A stretch of DNA of 64,000 nt. Source: Mytilus galloprovincialis (taxonomy: Eukaryota > Mollusca > Bivalvia > Mytilida > Mytilidae). Below, piece after piece: positions 1 to 21,790 of this stretch; positions within the stretch are counted from its first letter, which is position 1, and each line of letters opens with the position of its first letter. The position numbers and the translations under genes are program-made. The notes beneath the pieces were generated by a model. It had not been told where the DNA came from. It made no database searches and worked only from the letters and a program-made list of their open reading frames with translations. The stretch spans positions 49,658,872 to 49,722,871 of the forward strand of contig NC_134844.1 in the NCBI RefSeq assembly GCF_965363235.1, read 5' to 3'.

Positions 1-770
1 AAAAAATACTCCTTTACTTAAGATGATATTCCCTCTTCTTCCAACCTTTCTCTTTTAAAATTTCATATACCAAGTCAGGAATATGGCAGTTATTATCCAA
101 TAAAATTGAGAATGGAAATGGGGAATGTGTCAAAGAGACAACAACCCGACCATAGAAAAAACAACAGCAGAAGGTCACCAACAGGTCTTCAATGTAGCGA
201 GAAATTCCCGCACCCGGAGGCGTTCTTCAGCTGGCCCCATAACAAATATATACTAGTTCAGTGATAATGAACGCCATACTAATTTCCAAATTGTACACAA
301 GAAACTAAAATTAAAATAATACAAGACTAACAAAGGCCAGAGGCTCCTTACTTGGGACAGGCTCAAAAATGCGGCGGGGTTAAACATGTTTATGAAATCT
401 CAACCCTCCCCTATACCTCTAGCCAATGTAGAAAAGTAAACGCACATTTTAAATTCAGTTCAAGAGAAGTCCGAGTCTGATGTCAGAAGATGTAACCAAA
501 GAAAATAAACAAAATGCCCATTATACATAAATAACAACAGACTTCTAGCAGTTAACTGACATGCCAGCTCCAAACTTCAATTAAACCATGTCATATATGT
601 TGGCGTTTGTTTTTGTAGCAGTTCAGTGTTTTCTGTTGTCCCGTTAGTTTCCTCTTTAGTTCACGTGTTTTCCTGGTTTTGGTTTGTGACCTGGATTTGT
701 TTCCGTTAACTCGATTTTTGACTATTAAAAAGCGGTATACTACTGTTGCCTTTCTTTACTTCTGATGTTA
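1..770 (+). repeat. Dispersed repeat family C, split by family A
   Basis: The flank before 104 (ACCAAGTCAGGAATATGGCA) and the sequence after 590 (TTGGCGTTTGTTTTTGTAGC to GCGGTATACTACTGTTGCC) match consecutive parts of the uninterrupted copy at 2440-2745. Family A therefore inserted into an existing family C copy. Family C looks like the 3' tail of a retroelement, but no coding part is present here. Confidence 0.6.
104..590 (+). repeat. Dispersed repeat family A, long copy
   Basis: Begins AATTGAGAATGGAAATGGGG and includes GTCAAAGAGACAACAACCCG, CTTACTTGGGACAGGC, GCGGCGGGGTTAAACATGTT and CAACCCTCCCCTATACCTCT, ending near CTCCAAACTTCAATTAAACC. Shorter copies are at 54465-54870, 55602-55890 and 61690-61890. 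It interrupts a family C repeat that continues on both sides. Confidence 0.75.
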
Positions 771-884
771 GAGTTTAAATTCTTTTCTTTCCCATGTCAA
801 GAACAATAAAAACTTAATCAGTAGAATCGGTTAAATACTGGATAAGAAATTAATGAGTAAGTTCATTGTTGTAATGATTATCTT

Positions 885-974
885 AGTGGATTATCGACCA
901 GTACTGCTGTAATCAGTGGATTATCGACCAGTACTGCTGTAATCAGTGGATTATCGACCAGTACTGCTGTAATC
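885..974 (+). repeat. Perfect 30-bp x 3 tandem repeat
   Basis: Three identical 30-bp units containing AGTGGATTATCGACCAGTAC. No substitution separates them, so the expansion is recent. The rest of 771-1830 shows no gene or recognisable element. Confidence 0.95.
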
Positions 975-1832
975 ATGCAATAAAACAATCCCAAAAGCAG
1001 GAGCATCCTTTAAAGCAGCAACCACACAGACGCCTAACAATTACTTTCAAATTAGTTGCAAGTTTTAACTTCCTTTGGACTTTCTAAATGGACATACTGT
1101 TTCATCTTGTATGCCCACTTGTGCCATTGCCTTGTCAGTCATCGAATGATATATGCTATTGGACTCTTGCTCGATGACTGTCTCACACTGTATTAGTTGA
1201 GGACTTAGTTTTGTCTTTATAGATTAATTCAATGTATGTTCCTCTTTCTGTTTATTGAGAGCTCTGTTTAGAGAAACTAAAAAACTATTTCGGTCTTCTG
1301 GTTATTCATCTGATTATTCATGATAGTTTTGATATGTGTTCAAATGGACCCACTTCACTCATCAAGTTACTTATTTTTTTCCCTTTGGTATCTGTCTTTA
1401 GCTCATATTTCAGCTAAAACTTACAACGTTTATTAAGTGTTTCTTTAAAATACAGTTAATGTTGTTAATCTAGACAGGTTTTTGTCTAATCTTTTCACCT
1501 ATATCTCTTGAAAATGTATTTACCATATTTGAATATCGGTTAAATACAGTTGCCATTGCTAATCACTTGATCAAAGCTATGGCATTAAAACTATTCTTAT
1601 TAATATTTCAAAACAAACAGATAGTACTTTCATCTTTTTCTTTTCATTAACCAAAGATAAAAATCCGTCATTGTTATTGGGTCTTATCTATAGCAACTAT
1701 ATGAAACTTTGATGAATCTTGAAAACATACCTTTTTAACACGGAAACACCATTTATCGCAACAATAACTCTATTGATCAACTTTACCTTTAATTAACTTA
1801 TTTGCTTTCAACCAAATTTACTTATTATTAAT

Positions 1833-2045
1833 AGCATATATCTACATGTGTACGTTACTAATGCCAATTACTGCGTCGATAATAAGATAATTGCAAAATA
1901 TTTAATATTTAACATACATTAAATTAATTCTAAGTTCTAATGGAATATAACTTTACTTATAACCAAAAGCATATATCTACATGTGTACGTTACTAATGCC
2001 GATTAATACGCTGATAAGATAATTGCAAAATATCAAATATGCTTG
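1833..2045 (+). repeat. Local direct duplication, 135-bp offset
   Basis: AGCATATATCTACATGTGTA then CGTTACTAATGCC, followed by a GATAATTGCAAAATAT tract, occurs at 1833 and again at 1968 with small differences. No coding potential. The sequence from 2046 to 2439 is AT-rich and featureless to my reading. Confidence 0.8.
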
Positions 2046-2439
2046 GCATACATCTTCTTCTCAAATAATATACTCTTTGAATTTTAGTAATATAATATAC
2101 AAATAATTTCTACTTCTGTTGTAATATTTTACGTTTTGAGAATATCAACCTTATCGTTAACACATTACACATTTGATAATTGCAGTCTGACATTTATTGA
2201 AAATCATTATGTAATCAATCCTATTAAATTACTTCAATTAGTTTGATAAGATTGTAAGCATAGTAACGTTTGTCAAACTGGAAACTACTTTTAGACCATA
2301 CAAGGCCAGTTGTAAATCAAATATCAGTTTAGTTTACACATCAATCCACATTTGAAGTACATACTCCTTTTGTTGCTTTATTGTGCGTTTGTGCTGTATT
2401 CCTATCGTGTTGTGTTTTAGCGATATATTTTTAAACATT

Positions 2440-2745
2440 GTCATAAAGCAAGAAGTTTGACATGATATTAAACCAGGTTCAACCCACCATTTTCTTAAAA
2501 TGTCCTGTATCAAATCAGGAATAATGCAGTTGTTATCAAATACTTCGTTTCTATGTGTCTTGGCGTTTGGTTTTTGTATTGCACTTCGGTGTTCCTGATG
2601 TTCCTTTGTTTTCCTGTTATAGTTGATGTGCTTCCCTTGGTTTTGGTTTGTAACTTGGATTTGTTTTGCCCATATAGATTTATTATTTTTGAACACCGGT
2701 ATACTACTGTTGTATTTATTTATCAACGCGCTTTAAACACATCAT
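2440..2745 (+). repeat. Dispersed repeat family C, uninterrupted copy
   Basis: AAACCAGGTTCAACCCACC, TGTCCTGTATCAAATCAGG, TTGGCGTTTGGTTTTTGT and GGTATACTACTGTTG appear in order, matching the split copy at 1-770. The stretch 2746-4377 holds only AT-rich DNA, a local duplication near 3441-3497 and 3838-3897 (CTTCT-TTGATCTCT, CTAAGATAT-CACCATT), and the candidate tektin 5' UTR exon. Confidence 0.6.
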
Positions 2746-3879
2746 ATTCCGTTTCTATCTATGATTAATGGACTTGATTATGCCACCACATCAATTCATT
2801 TTTAAATTCAGATGTATTCTCGTCTAAGGGAATCTATTTTTAATTTGTTATTGTCGAAAGCCTTTCATGAAACATCTCTTTGAAGCTTTCTTGAAGCTGT
2901 AAATTTACTCTTCAATATTATATTTTTAATATGTTTTTGATAGTACAAACAAAATAATTTGTATATTCTAACAAACCTGTAAATATTACTTCTTATATGT
3001 ACCTGTTCTAATGTGTCTTAAATTTTGGTCTCATTTAAAATCAATTTATTTCATTATTTGATCATATTTGTCTGCAAGTCATTACTTCAGGAGTGAAAAT
3101 CTTTAAATTCAATATTTCTATTTACTATTCTGTTATTTCAATACAACCCCATATTTATCAATCTGTCAGTGACTATTGAAAACATAAAGGGGTTGTTTAG
3201 AAACGTTGATCATTCTACTTTGTTTCCTAACTACTAGCCATGTGTAAATTACCCATGTTCTTAATGAAATACATAATGTAAACGAGTGCATATACATTAG
3301 AATGGGAAAGACTTTAAAATATTCATTTTATATCTTTTGGCTTTGATATTAAATTTAAACATTTTCATTTTACTTCTATGTTGACAAGCGTTATAATTGA
3401 CAAAGTCATAGTTAAAACTTGGTGTTTGTATATTCGTTTTTCTCTTCTATTGATCTCTGCATTTTTTTTATATTTCTAAGATATTCACCATTGTAACAAT
3501 GTTTTGTTTGTCAATTTTTACTATTCTACAAAAGTTTCTTGAAATGGGCTCGAGCGCATATATCTGAAGCGACATTAATTGTCACAAAACGCACTTTGGA
3601 CTATGAAATTGCTACTTTTAATATTTGCATTGGTGAATGCTTTATTTCGGGACAGTTGGCTTGTTTGCAATTTGCAGCAAGAAACTTATTTGCCATATAT
3701 TCTTTTACCATTCCTTCTGAACAACCACAGCGTTATCATTTTTCTTACTTTGAATATATGCTTTGAATCGCCTTCTTTTATAATAAATCGTCTTTTCTTT
3801 CTTTTTCAGTTTTTTCTTTACCATTTTCTTTAATATATTCTTCTTCTCTTCTGTTGATCTCTTCATTTTCTTATCTTTC

Positions 3880-4000
3880 TAAGATATACACCATTTTCGT
3901 CCAGAACTTCAACAAGAGAAAAATTGAAAGATAGGTAAATACTCTCCGAAAAATCGTTAAAAACGAACAAATCCCTTACATTTTGAGGAAGCACACATTG
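3880..4000 (+). other. Candidate tektin 5' UTR exon end (strong donor)
   Basis: The sequence CACATTG followed by GTAAGTATG at 4001 is a near-perfect splice donor 377 nt upstream of the first recognised tektin exon. The stretch before it has no ATG. Spliced to 4378, the tektin frame would meet an in-frame TGA in this exon and then no ATG until 4430, so it would be 5' UTR. A weaker donor-like GTAAAT lies near 3935. The left border is not defined; this is inference. Confidence 0.35.
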
Positions 4001-4429
4001 GTAAGTATGTATCCCAATCATCTAGTAGCTGTAGTAGTATCAGAGTACTATAACTCATCCTTGCTATTGTACGTTTATTTTGGTGATCTGTTTTTGTATC
4101 TTAGAAGTATACATATACACTCTACTATCTAATGAGTTTAATGCTCCATGTTGTCCTTATTTACCAAAATTTACAAAATTCCTTGGTGCATTCAACCTTA
4201 CAAATTATTACATTACATATTTTACATTTACTGTTAGTCAAAAGTCTTCATTTATTCTTTTCTTTTACCTATCATTTTATGTACTTAATATCTTTAAGTT
4301 AACAACGATTTTAGTAAACATATTAACATACACTACGCAGTTATTGCAATTTCATGTCATTTTTATTTACTTTGCAGGTTAGCGTACTACGATAACCCGG
4401 CGATTCTTAGGACACGCAGTGTCACACCT

Positions 4430-13780
<9,351 letters not shown>

Positions 13781-14240
13781 GTAGTTTTAAATTAGGCACC
13801 AACAAATTGACTTTCACAAGAAACGCCACTACAAAGATCAAATTATTTATTTTTTCATAAAAGAACTGAAGCGTTCTTTTAATTTTCGTTTTGTTTCAAA
13901 TTTCGATATTTCAATGACATTTCCAAGAAAGAATCATTCGTCATAAGGAAGCGGTTTCCAGATTGATCTTTGGTGTGTGTGATTATTACAGAAAATCATT
14001 AATTTGTGGAGAACAGTAAGGGTTTGTCCAATGCTGAAAGCTCAAGAAGATATGTATTGAAATTTTGTGAACACATTTTTGCATGTTTCATTTCTGCAAA
14101 TTTAATTTGCATTTCTCATTCCGTCTTTCATCAGTTTTTTTTTCATTTATATGTTTGTCATGTTCAATTTGCTTTTGGAAATTATTTTTTTTTTTATCAA
14201 ACATAGTGCTTGTATTTTTATTAGATAACTTTATTCGTTG

Positions 14241-14246
14241 AATAAA
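14241..14246 (+). terminator. Tektin polyadenylation signal AATAAA
   Basis: Canonical AATAAA 460 nt after the tektin stop codon, in a T-rich 3' UTR-like stretch. No other gene on this strand nearby would use it. Confidence 0.5.
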
Positions 14247-14259
14247 TGTTTCACAAAAC

Positions 14260-16022
14260 TGCCACTAGTTTGCAATGTCTAAACACCAATTAAGTAGGAG
14301 AAGTTCAATACAATCAATGCCTAAAAAAAAAAAAAAACTACATGCATCACCAACAGTGCAAAAACTAAAAACAAATGTAGCAAACGATACACAATGTAGC
14401 TTCTCCTGGATTTTAAAATTTTAAATGAAGAAAGATCTACTACAAGTCTTATATTTAGTATTTATGGTTTTTTATTCATTTTATTTTGTTTTTATTAGCT
14501 AACAGTATTATTTTACTTTTGTTCATGTTCTTGGTTTTATTGTACAATATTGTATGTTTTATGTTGTTTCAATTTTATCAACTTGTTACATTTAGAACAT
14601 TGGGTTTGGTCAAGGTCCGTTAATCAAAATGATCTTTTAGCAAAGTGTGTGCTATAACTATTATATTTATTACGCTAACGTTTTACGACATCTTTGTGAT
14701 TTGTAGTATTGTGATAGCCGTTTCCGGTCTTGGCCACGCCTACTGTGTGGTCACATGCGACAGCTACAACCAGATCAGTATTAGATTATTAAACAAGGGT
14801 TGAATGCTCAATTTAAAAGACGTTACTATGGTAACCCACTTGCCATCGAATGTACATGTGCTAGTTCAACTGTGATATAAGTTATGTTGTTACATGTGTA
14901 CATAGTTTTACATTTATAGAGCACAGTTATGTCATATGCTATGTTGTTTGCACATTAAAATGTATCAAAATAATTCATAGTTATTGTATTATTTACGCCT
15001 TTTGTGACAGTTAAAATCAATCAATGGTGTTGACAACCAAATTTCCGAGAAACACACTACTCAAGAACTAATTTGACAGCACAGTTGTTGCCATGCATCT
15101 TGTTCGCCCTTCAACATAGTTTTTGTTGGGGTTCTTGTTGCTTAGTCTTTTGTTTTCAATGTTATGTTTTGTATGCTGTTGTTTTTCTTTCGGTTATTCT
15201 TTTTTTTTCCATAGCATTTTCGACTTGTGAGTTTGAATGTGCCTTTGGTATATTTCGCTTCTCTTTTGTGCCGATGACATCCGCTTCGTTCGTATCACAT
15301 TTTACCTTTTAAATATTGTTTGAAAGTTTTTTTTATGAGTTTAATTTTTGGAGTGTACCTTAACAAAAACATGTACTTTGGGACTGTATTGGGAATACAT
15401 GCGACATTATGTGCTCTTGAATCTTGTTCATTTCTTCATCTGACTATTTTTTAGAATTTACTCTATGATGACAAGGACATAGTCATATCTGCACACAATT
15501 TTACACACTGGAGGTACTCATTCTGTCTCCTCCTTAACGCCTTATTACAACTTCTTCAATTTTCTCAAATCGTCAGGTTCAATTACTATAATAGCATTAT
15601 ACATTTCTTTTTTTTTTCAGAACTATTTTAGGAGTTTCATAATCACAGCATGCACTTTCCAATTGCTTAATCTGATGGTGCCCATTTTTAATCTGTAACT
15701 TCCAATTTATTTAAACTTTATCACAATCTTAACCAAATTATGCAATTTTGCATTTCAGTAAATAATGTGCTCACTGCTGTGTGCATTTTCATCCCGTTCT
15801 CTTACTTAAAGTCTAGTAATCATAAATTTCTAGGGAATCTTCACCATAATGACATACCTCTAATGTTGTTTTTTTTATTCTCAATTTCTAGTATTTTGGA
15901 TTTCCCTTACCAGAACATGGACTTAGCAAGTTTGGTGAGCTTTGCTCATACTTACTCTCGTTTAAATTGGGTGTTCACTACCTTCAATAATCTCTTGGGT
16001 CGGAACTTTGCAATGCCTTATA
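14260..16022. other. Intergenic stretch after tektin
   Basis: No gene seen. It has an A-tract near 14324, a diverged family D fragment at about 15100-15290 (GTTGGGGTTCTTGTTGCTTA, then GTCTTTTG), and open frames without family resemblance. Confidence 0.5.
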
Positions 16023-16412
16023 TAAAAAAAGATGTGGTATGATTGCCAATGAAACAACTCTCCACAAGACACCACATGACATAATAATTAACAACTATAG
16101 GTCAACGTACGGCCTTCAAAAATCAACAAAGATCATACCACATAGTCAGCTGTATAAGGCCCTAAAATAACAAATGTAGACAATTCAAACGAGAAAACTA
16201 GCAGCCAAGTTAATTTACAAAAAAAAACAAGTATACAACACAGCAGCAAACAACAACCGCTTAATCAAGCTCCTTACTTGGGATATGTACATAAATACAG
16301 AATGTAGCGACTTTAAACGTGTTTGCTAGATCCCAACCCTCCCATAAGCTGGGGCAGTGGTGTAATTGTACAGCATATAAGAACGAACTATTCAAATCAG
16401 TTGAAAAAGGCT

Positions 16413-16590
16413 CAACTCATCAGGTGATACAAATAAAAATACATATAACAAATCATTAGGTGATACAAATAAAAATATATATAACAAATCATCAGGTGAT
16501 ACAAATAAAAATACATATAACAACTCATCAGATGATACAAATAAAAATACATATAACAAATCATCAGGTGATACAAATAAAAATACATAT
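16413..16590 (+). repeat. 36-bp minisatellite, left block (5 units)
   Basis: Units contain CATCAGGTGATACAAATAAA and AATACATATAACAAAT. The 36-bp period keeps several frames open, so the frames here are artefacts. The same array resumes at 21426, so it was split by insertion. Confidence 0.95.
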
Positions 16591-18945
16591 TAAAAACCAA
16601 TTCTTCAGAGAACAATTGAAGGTCTTTCCACCTCGATAATAAGAATGAAATTTAAAAAACGATGTTAGAAAATGTCACTCCTTGTTGATGTTATTTGGTT
16701 CTTCGAATTGATATAAAAAAAATTAGATTAATAGGTATATATGCAGAAGACTTAATTGTTTTAGTATGAACAGAAAATAATTTTAAGCAAAGGTCAAAAT
16801 CTAGAACGTCAAATTGACCTTTGACCTTGACCTCAATTTCAAGGTCATAGGTCAGTGATCTCAAATCAAAAGACCCAAGGTCAATCATTTGTATGGTTGT
16901 GGAGAAATTCTGATTTCAAATACATAAGGGGAGAAAACTCCTATAAGGGTTAACCAAAACACTTCGAATGAAATAGGTTGAAGTTGCGCCTTTTTGCAAA
17001 CAGTAATTTGGCAAACAAATCATATCATTAACTGTAACAGTTTCTTTTGAATAACGATAACAAGCAAAATTCAAAATTTATAACATGACCTTGACCTTCG
17101 ACCTTGATCCCAATTTCAAGGTCATAGGTCAGTGAACTCAAAACGGAAGACCGGAGGTCAATCACTTGTATGGTTATGGAGAAATACTGATTTTAAATAC
17201 CTAAGGGGAGAAAACTCCTTTAAGGGTTAACCAAAACACTTTGACTGAAAAAGGTTGAAGTTGCGCCTTATTGTAAACAGTTATTTGGCAAACACATCAT
17301 ATCATTTACTGTCACAGTTTCTGTGGAATAACGATAACAAGCAAAATTCAAAATTTAGAACATGACCTTGACCTTTGACCTTGACCTCAATTTCCTTCAA
17401 ATGGACCAAGGATTTCATATCAAAAGACTGTAGGCCTCTACGACTTATAACGTATGAATTTATCCAACAAATCGCATATCTTAAATTTTCAAAGGGAAAT
17501 AACTCCCATAAGATGTCTTCCGATCACTCAAGTCAAAATAAACCAAATCATTCTCAAGAGTAGACGAACAATTTGGTGAAAACAGTTTGCTAAAATCTTT
17601 TACGGTTTTAAAGATATAGCGATAACAAGAAAAAAGGAACGCGGGGAGATAACTCCTATAAGAATAAGTGTTCCGTCACACAGGGTGAGTTTTGAAACCC
17701 CCATTACTGTACAACATCATTGGTCAAAAATTCCTTTCAATATGTTGTAAGACAAAAAAGCATCTCAGACGGCAGAAGAAAAAAAAAAAAAATTAAAAAC
17801 CAATTGTTCAGAGAACAATTGAAGGTCTTTCCATCAAAACAATGTATTTTGATATGAAAAGTTGTGAAACTAAGTTTAAAATGTCATTTCAATCGTCAAA
17901 TGATAGCTCCTAGTAAGCTGATTCCAAAAATAATTGTTTCCATACATTTTTTTTAAATAAGGGAGATAATTTGTTACTTCCGGTTTGAAAAATGTTACTT
18001 CCGATTATATTTGAATATTTACTTGACACTGATTCCAAAAATATCTGGTTCTATATACTTTTATATTAATAAAGTACAAAAAATAGCTACTTCCGGTTTA
18101 CAAAGGGTCACTTCCGGTTGTTATTTCAAGGTTAAATGGTTTGATACCTTTTTCTAAAAGTTGTATATCTTTATCATGTATACATATAGAATAAAAGCAA
18201 AGGTCAAAACTAGAACGTCAAATTAAGCTATGACCTTGAGATCAATTTCAAGGTCATCAACCAAGGACCTCAAATCAAAAGACCATAGGTCTTAATTATA
18301 TTTAGTTAATGAGTTATATCACCAAATGCGTATTTTTAAATACAAGAGGGGAGAAAACTCCCTTTTACATTCAACGTACGCTTGCAATCAAAATTTACAT
18401 CTTACGACATGTCGCAACTAACAATTTAGTAAAAATAATTTGTTGATATCTTATACAGTCTTTGGATATAAATGAAAAAAAGCCAAATTCAAATATTAGA
18501 ATATGACCTTGACCTTTGACCTTGACCTAATTTTCATTTTTTGGGACCAAGGACCTCAAATCAAAAGATCCTAGGTCTCTATCACTTATGGTTTATAAGA
18601 TAGAAATTCATATCACTTATGTCAGATGCATAAGGGGAAATAACTCTCATATGGAGCGGTCATATCGCTTCGGTCAAAATAGGACAAATCATGCGAAGGA
18701 TATAACGAGCAATTTTGTAAAATAAATTTGTCATAATCTTTTACGGTTGCGAAGGAGATGCGCTAACAAGGAAAACAGTGTTTGGGGAGATAACTCCTAC
18801 AAAGAAAAGTATTCGTTTACGCAGGGTAAATTTCAAAAGCGCATAAACTGTTCGATATCATATACAAAATATCTAAGCGACATATTGCGAAACAAATGTT
18901 TATCGCAAGAACAAAATTAGGCGGAAGAAAAAAAAAAAAAAAATA
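16591..18945 (+). repeat. Two tandem 1.2-kb repeat units rich in TGACCT/AGGTCA
   Basis: Each unit has the same head (TTAAAAACCAATT, TTCAGAGAACAATTGAAGG, TCTTTCCA at 16590 and 17793) and a purine tail (GGCAGAAGAAAAAAAAA near 17769, GGCGGAAGAAAAAAAA near 18919). Inside unit one are three copies of a roughly 277-bp subrepeat; unit two has two more diverged ones. Each subrepeat starts with clustered TGACCT words. No coding frame. Two truncated heads follow at 18941 and 18991. Confidence 0.8.
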
Positions 18946-18962
18946 ATCAGAAGAAAAACAAT

Positions 18963-18992
18963 AGGTCTTTCCACAGAAAAGTGGAAAGACCT
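18963..18992. repeat. Palindrome AGGTCTTTCCAC / GTGGAAAGACCT
   Basis: A perfect 12-bp inverted repeat around a 6-nt centre. The copy next to it was split by the transposon at 19024: its left half is at 19014-19023 and its right half at 21400-21422. Confidence 0.85.
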
Positions 18993-19023
18993 AATAATCA
19001 GAAGAAAAACAATAGGTCTTTCC

Positions 19024-21399
19024 CAGTCATTCCCAAAAAATGGGTACAATTACAAAATTTCAGTGTCGCCGGCAAATAACCACAAAATGCAAGCTTAACC
19101 TATGTCACACATAATCTTTTTCGTGTTCTACGTGATTAATATGTATACTAAAATAAAATTATATTCTTTTGTGATGTATATCGTAAATATATTTGTGTGA
19201 TTTTCTATTCAATATACGGAAATCACACGAATTCCGAATGTCGCCAAGAAAAACTCCAAATATCGGTGTGAATTAAAATACTTTATTTCATCTAAATCAT
19301 GATTAAATTTGCTTTTTTTATTTGACACTATATTGATTTTTATCCACAAAAATATTTTAGAATCAAAAGTTATAATATACACTTTGATTTACCCATTAAA
19401 CCAATGTCGCCGATAAACGTATAACCTACCGTAACGTATCTTTAGGTACAGTCAAAACATATTTATATGATTGGAAATCATGCCCAAAGTGACTTTAAGC
19501 AAAGGTGATACATAAAATTTTAAAATCCTGCCTTTAACTTTTATTGCAATGAAACGAAAAATTAAAAAAAATCTTCTCTTTCTCTTTTTTTTCGATTGTC
19601 GCATATAAGAATCCAACCTACGTAACGCGTATTTTGGAACGCACTAACCAAGAACAAATCAAAATGATGATTATTTCATTGAAAGCACCCATAAAGCTTC
19701 TCAATAATCAGTTTTGAGAAAGCAACTCAGCAATATTGTTACATATTTCCATGTATAATGTAAATAAAACTAACCTCCGTTTAAATAACCTCCGTGACGC
19801 AGTTATTTACAGTTAAGTTGTCAGACTTTTTTTATCAGTATCAACGGCTGCCGACACTGCCGAAAGTCATTTTTGTAGTAGACATCATTTATTATAAAGA
19901 AAACAGACAAACAAAATACAGATTTTGAGAAAAAAAATGTTGTTTTGAGAAAGGTAGGTTAACTTGGTTTTTCCCTATTATGTGAGCAACATTATAACGT
20001 TTAATAAACGTTATATCAGCCATTTTCTTAGATTTAAAATAGTCTACAACACAACTTGTGTAATTACGACGACAATCATAACTTTAACAGCGGTTTATGG
20101 CAAACATTTTCAAGATTATTTAGGACTCATCAATGTAACGGAGGTTATGCAAATAAAAAAAATCTAAAGATGCATGTAAACACGATCATACCAATTGAAA
20201 TTCTTGTACATTGTTATAGATACCAAATCAGTTCATCAATTATCACTAATAAAAATCAAAAGGTGATGTCAATCATAGACGACATCATTGATTTACGTTA
20301 CGGAGGATAGAAATTTAAGGAAAAAAAGTTTTTTTTCTCTAACAGGACTTTACTCTTTTTAGATAACGATTTACTAAGAAAAATGTTTAATTCTGTTGTC
20401 TTGTTTGTCATTTAATTCCAATATTTACATTCATTTATATGTTTGCTGTTGGTAAGAACTGGAATTGTCCGTTATGGAGGTTTTAAATGTCGTTACGGAG
20501 GATAGAAATTTTCGAAATGAAACTATTTTGACTCCAAAACTTCATAGTTGAGTATAATACGTACATTATGGTGTGAAGGAAGATGACATTATCTGTATAG
20601 AGCTAATAAAATTAAGTTGAACAGTATTCGGTTTAGGTAAAACATATTTTTGAGTGAAAGTTCATGAATCGTTACGGAGATTTTGACAAGAACAAGTCCA
20701 TTTGACTAAAAGAAACATATAACTTGATAGAAAACAGTTTTTTAGTTTGTAATGTCAATAAATTGTTTAGAAAAGCTAGCATTAAAGAGTTAAGTGTTTC
20801 TATGTATCAGCATTCAGATACTGGTTTGATATCAACCTCCGTAACAAAGATGGGGTGTGGATTAATACAAGCATAAAAATAAACATACAAGTGATTCAAA
20901 ACATAAATAATAGGGTTTTTCCTGGAAAGCTGTATTATGAAACTAAAATATTATACAGCATAACATTTCAATAGTTTAAATTTATTACTAAATGAGTTGT
21001 GAAAACTACTTATTTGAATTATTTTTTAAACACTATATTAATTCAGACCTTAAAATTGGTATTTGCTTTCAATATATACAGAATAATACGTATAAATCAG
21101 TTTGCTATGGTGGTAAATGTAACCCATTTCACATGAGCCTGGATTTAAATCTTGTGTTTTTCTCTAATGCAATTTTTAAGATGACTTTATACAACACTAA
21201 CCTCCGATACGTTCATACTTACCTTGTCTTACAAAAAATGCAAAAACTAGAAAACAACTAAAATGGTGTAAGTAAAAATTTAAAAAATGACAGACTAGAC
21301 ATAGACACAGAAGAAAACAACACTCTCTCTCTGCTCAGTTGAAATTTATTTTTTAACAGTGTCTACATTCGAATTGTACCCATTTTTTGGGAATGACTG
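19024..21399. mobile_element. 2376-bp TIR transposon with TTCC target duplication
   Basis: Perfect 28-bp terminal inverted repeats (19024-19051 and 21372-21399) start CAGTCATTCCCAAAAAATGG. The flanks are TTCC at 19020-19023 and 21400-21403, and removing the element restores the repeat palindrome seen intact at 18963. The inside has about eleven variants of CCTCCGTAAC in both orientations (for example 19433, 19615, 19772, 19787, 20135, 20296, 20471, 20491, 20670, 20834, 21199), as expected of subterminal transposase-binding sites. No transposase frame is seen, so it looks non-autonomous. The superfamily is uncertain; a 4-bp duplication fits several. Confidence 0.88.
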
Positions 21400-21425
21400 T
21401 TCCACGAAAAGTGGAAAGACCTAAT

Positions 21426-21680
21426 AACAAATCATCAGGTGATACAAATAAAAATACATATAACAAATCATCAGGTGATACAAATAAAAATACATATAAC
21501 AAATCATCAGGTGATACAAATAAAAATACATATAACAAATCATCAGGTGATACAAATAAAAATACATATAACAAATCATCAGATGATACAAATAAAAATA
21601 CATATAACAAATCATCAGGTGATACAAATAAAAATACATATAACAAATCATCAGGTGATACAAATAAAAATACATATAAC
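21426..21680 (+). repeat. 36-bp minisatellite, right block (7 units)
   Basis: Seven near-identical copies of the unit at 16413-16590 in the same orientation. Frames of 105-142 residues on both strands are by-products of a period divisible by three and are not genes. Confidence 0.95.
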
Positions 21681-21790
21681 AAAACACAGAGTGAACTTGG
21701 CCGGGCACTTGTACATCCCAACAACAAAAAGACACCAAGTAAAAATCTGGGGAGTACTGCTACTGACAGCTGTCGTTTCAATTTTTGTAC

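Larger units (their letters stand above)
16023..21790 (+). repeat. Family B copy split by minisatellite and nested insertions
   Basis: The left part starts at AAGATGTGGTATGATTGCC (16030) and runs to GGCTCAACTCATCAGG. The right part resumes at ACACAGAGTGAACTTGGCCG (21685) and ends near CTACTGACAGCTG. The copy at 47380-47887 (inverted) shows the uninterrupted order, with a single CTCATCAGATGGACAAAAAT segment between those blocks. Everything from about 16413 to 21680 is therefore expansion or insertion inside this one copy. Confidence 0.75.

Noticed and set aside
16412-16615. 67-residue Tyr/Leu-rich frame on the minus strand
   Set aside because: Same 36-bp minisatellite, left block.
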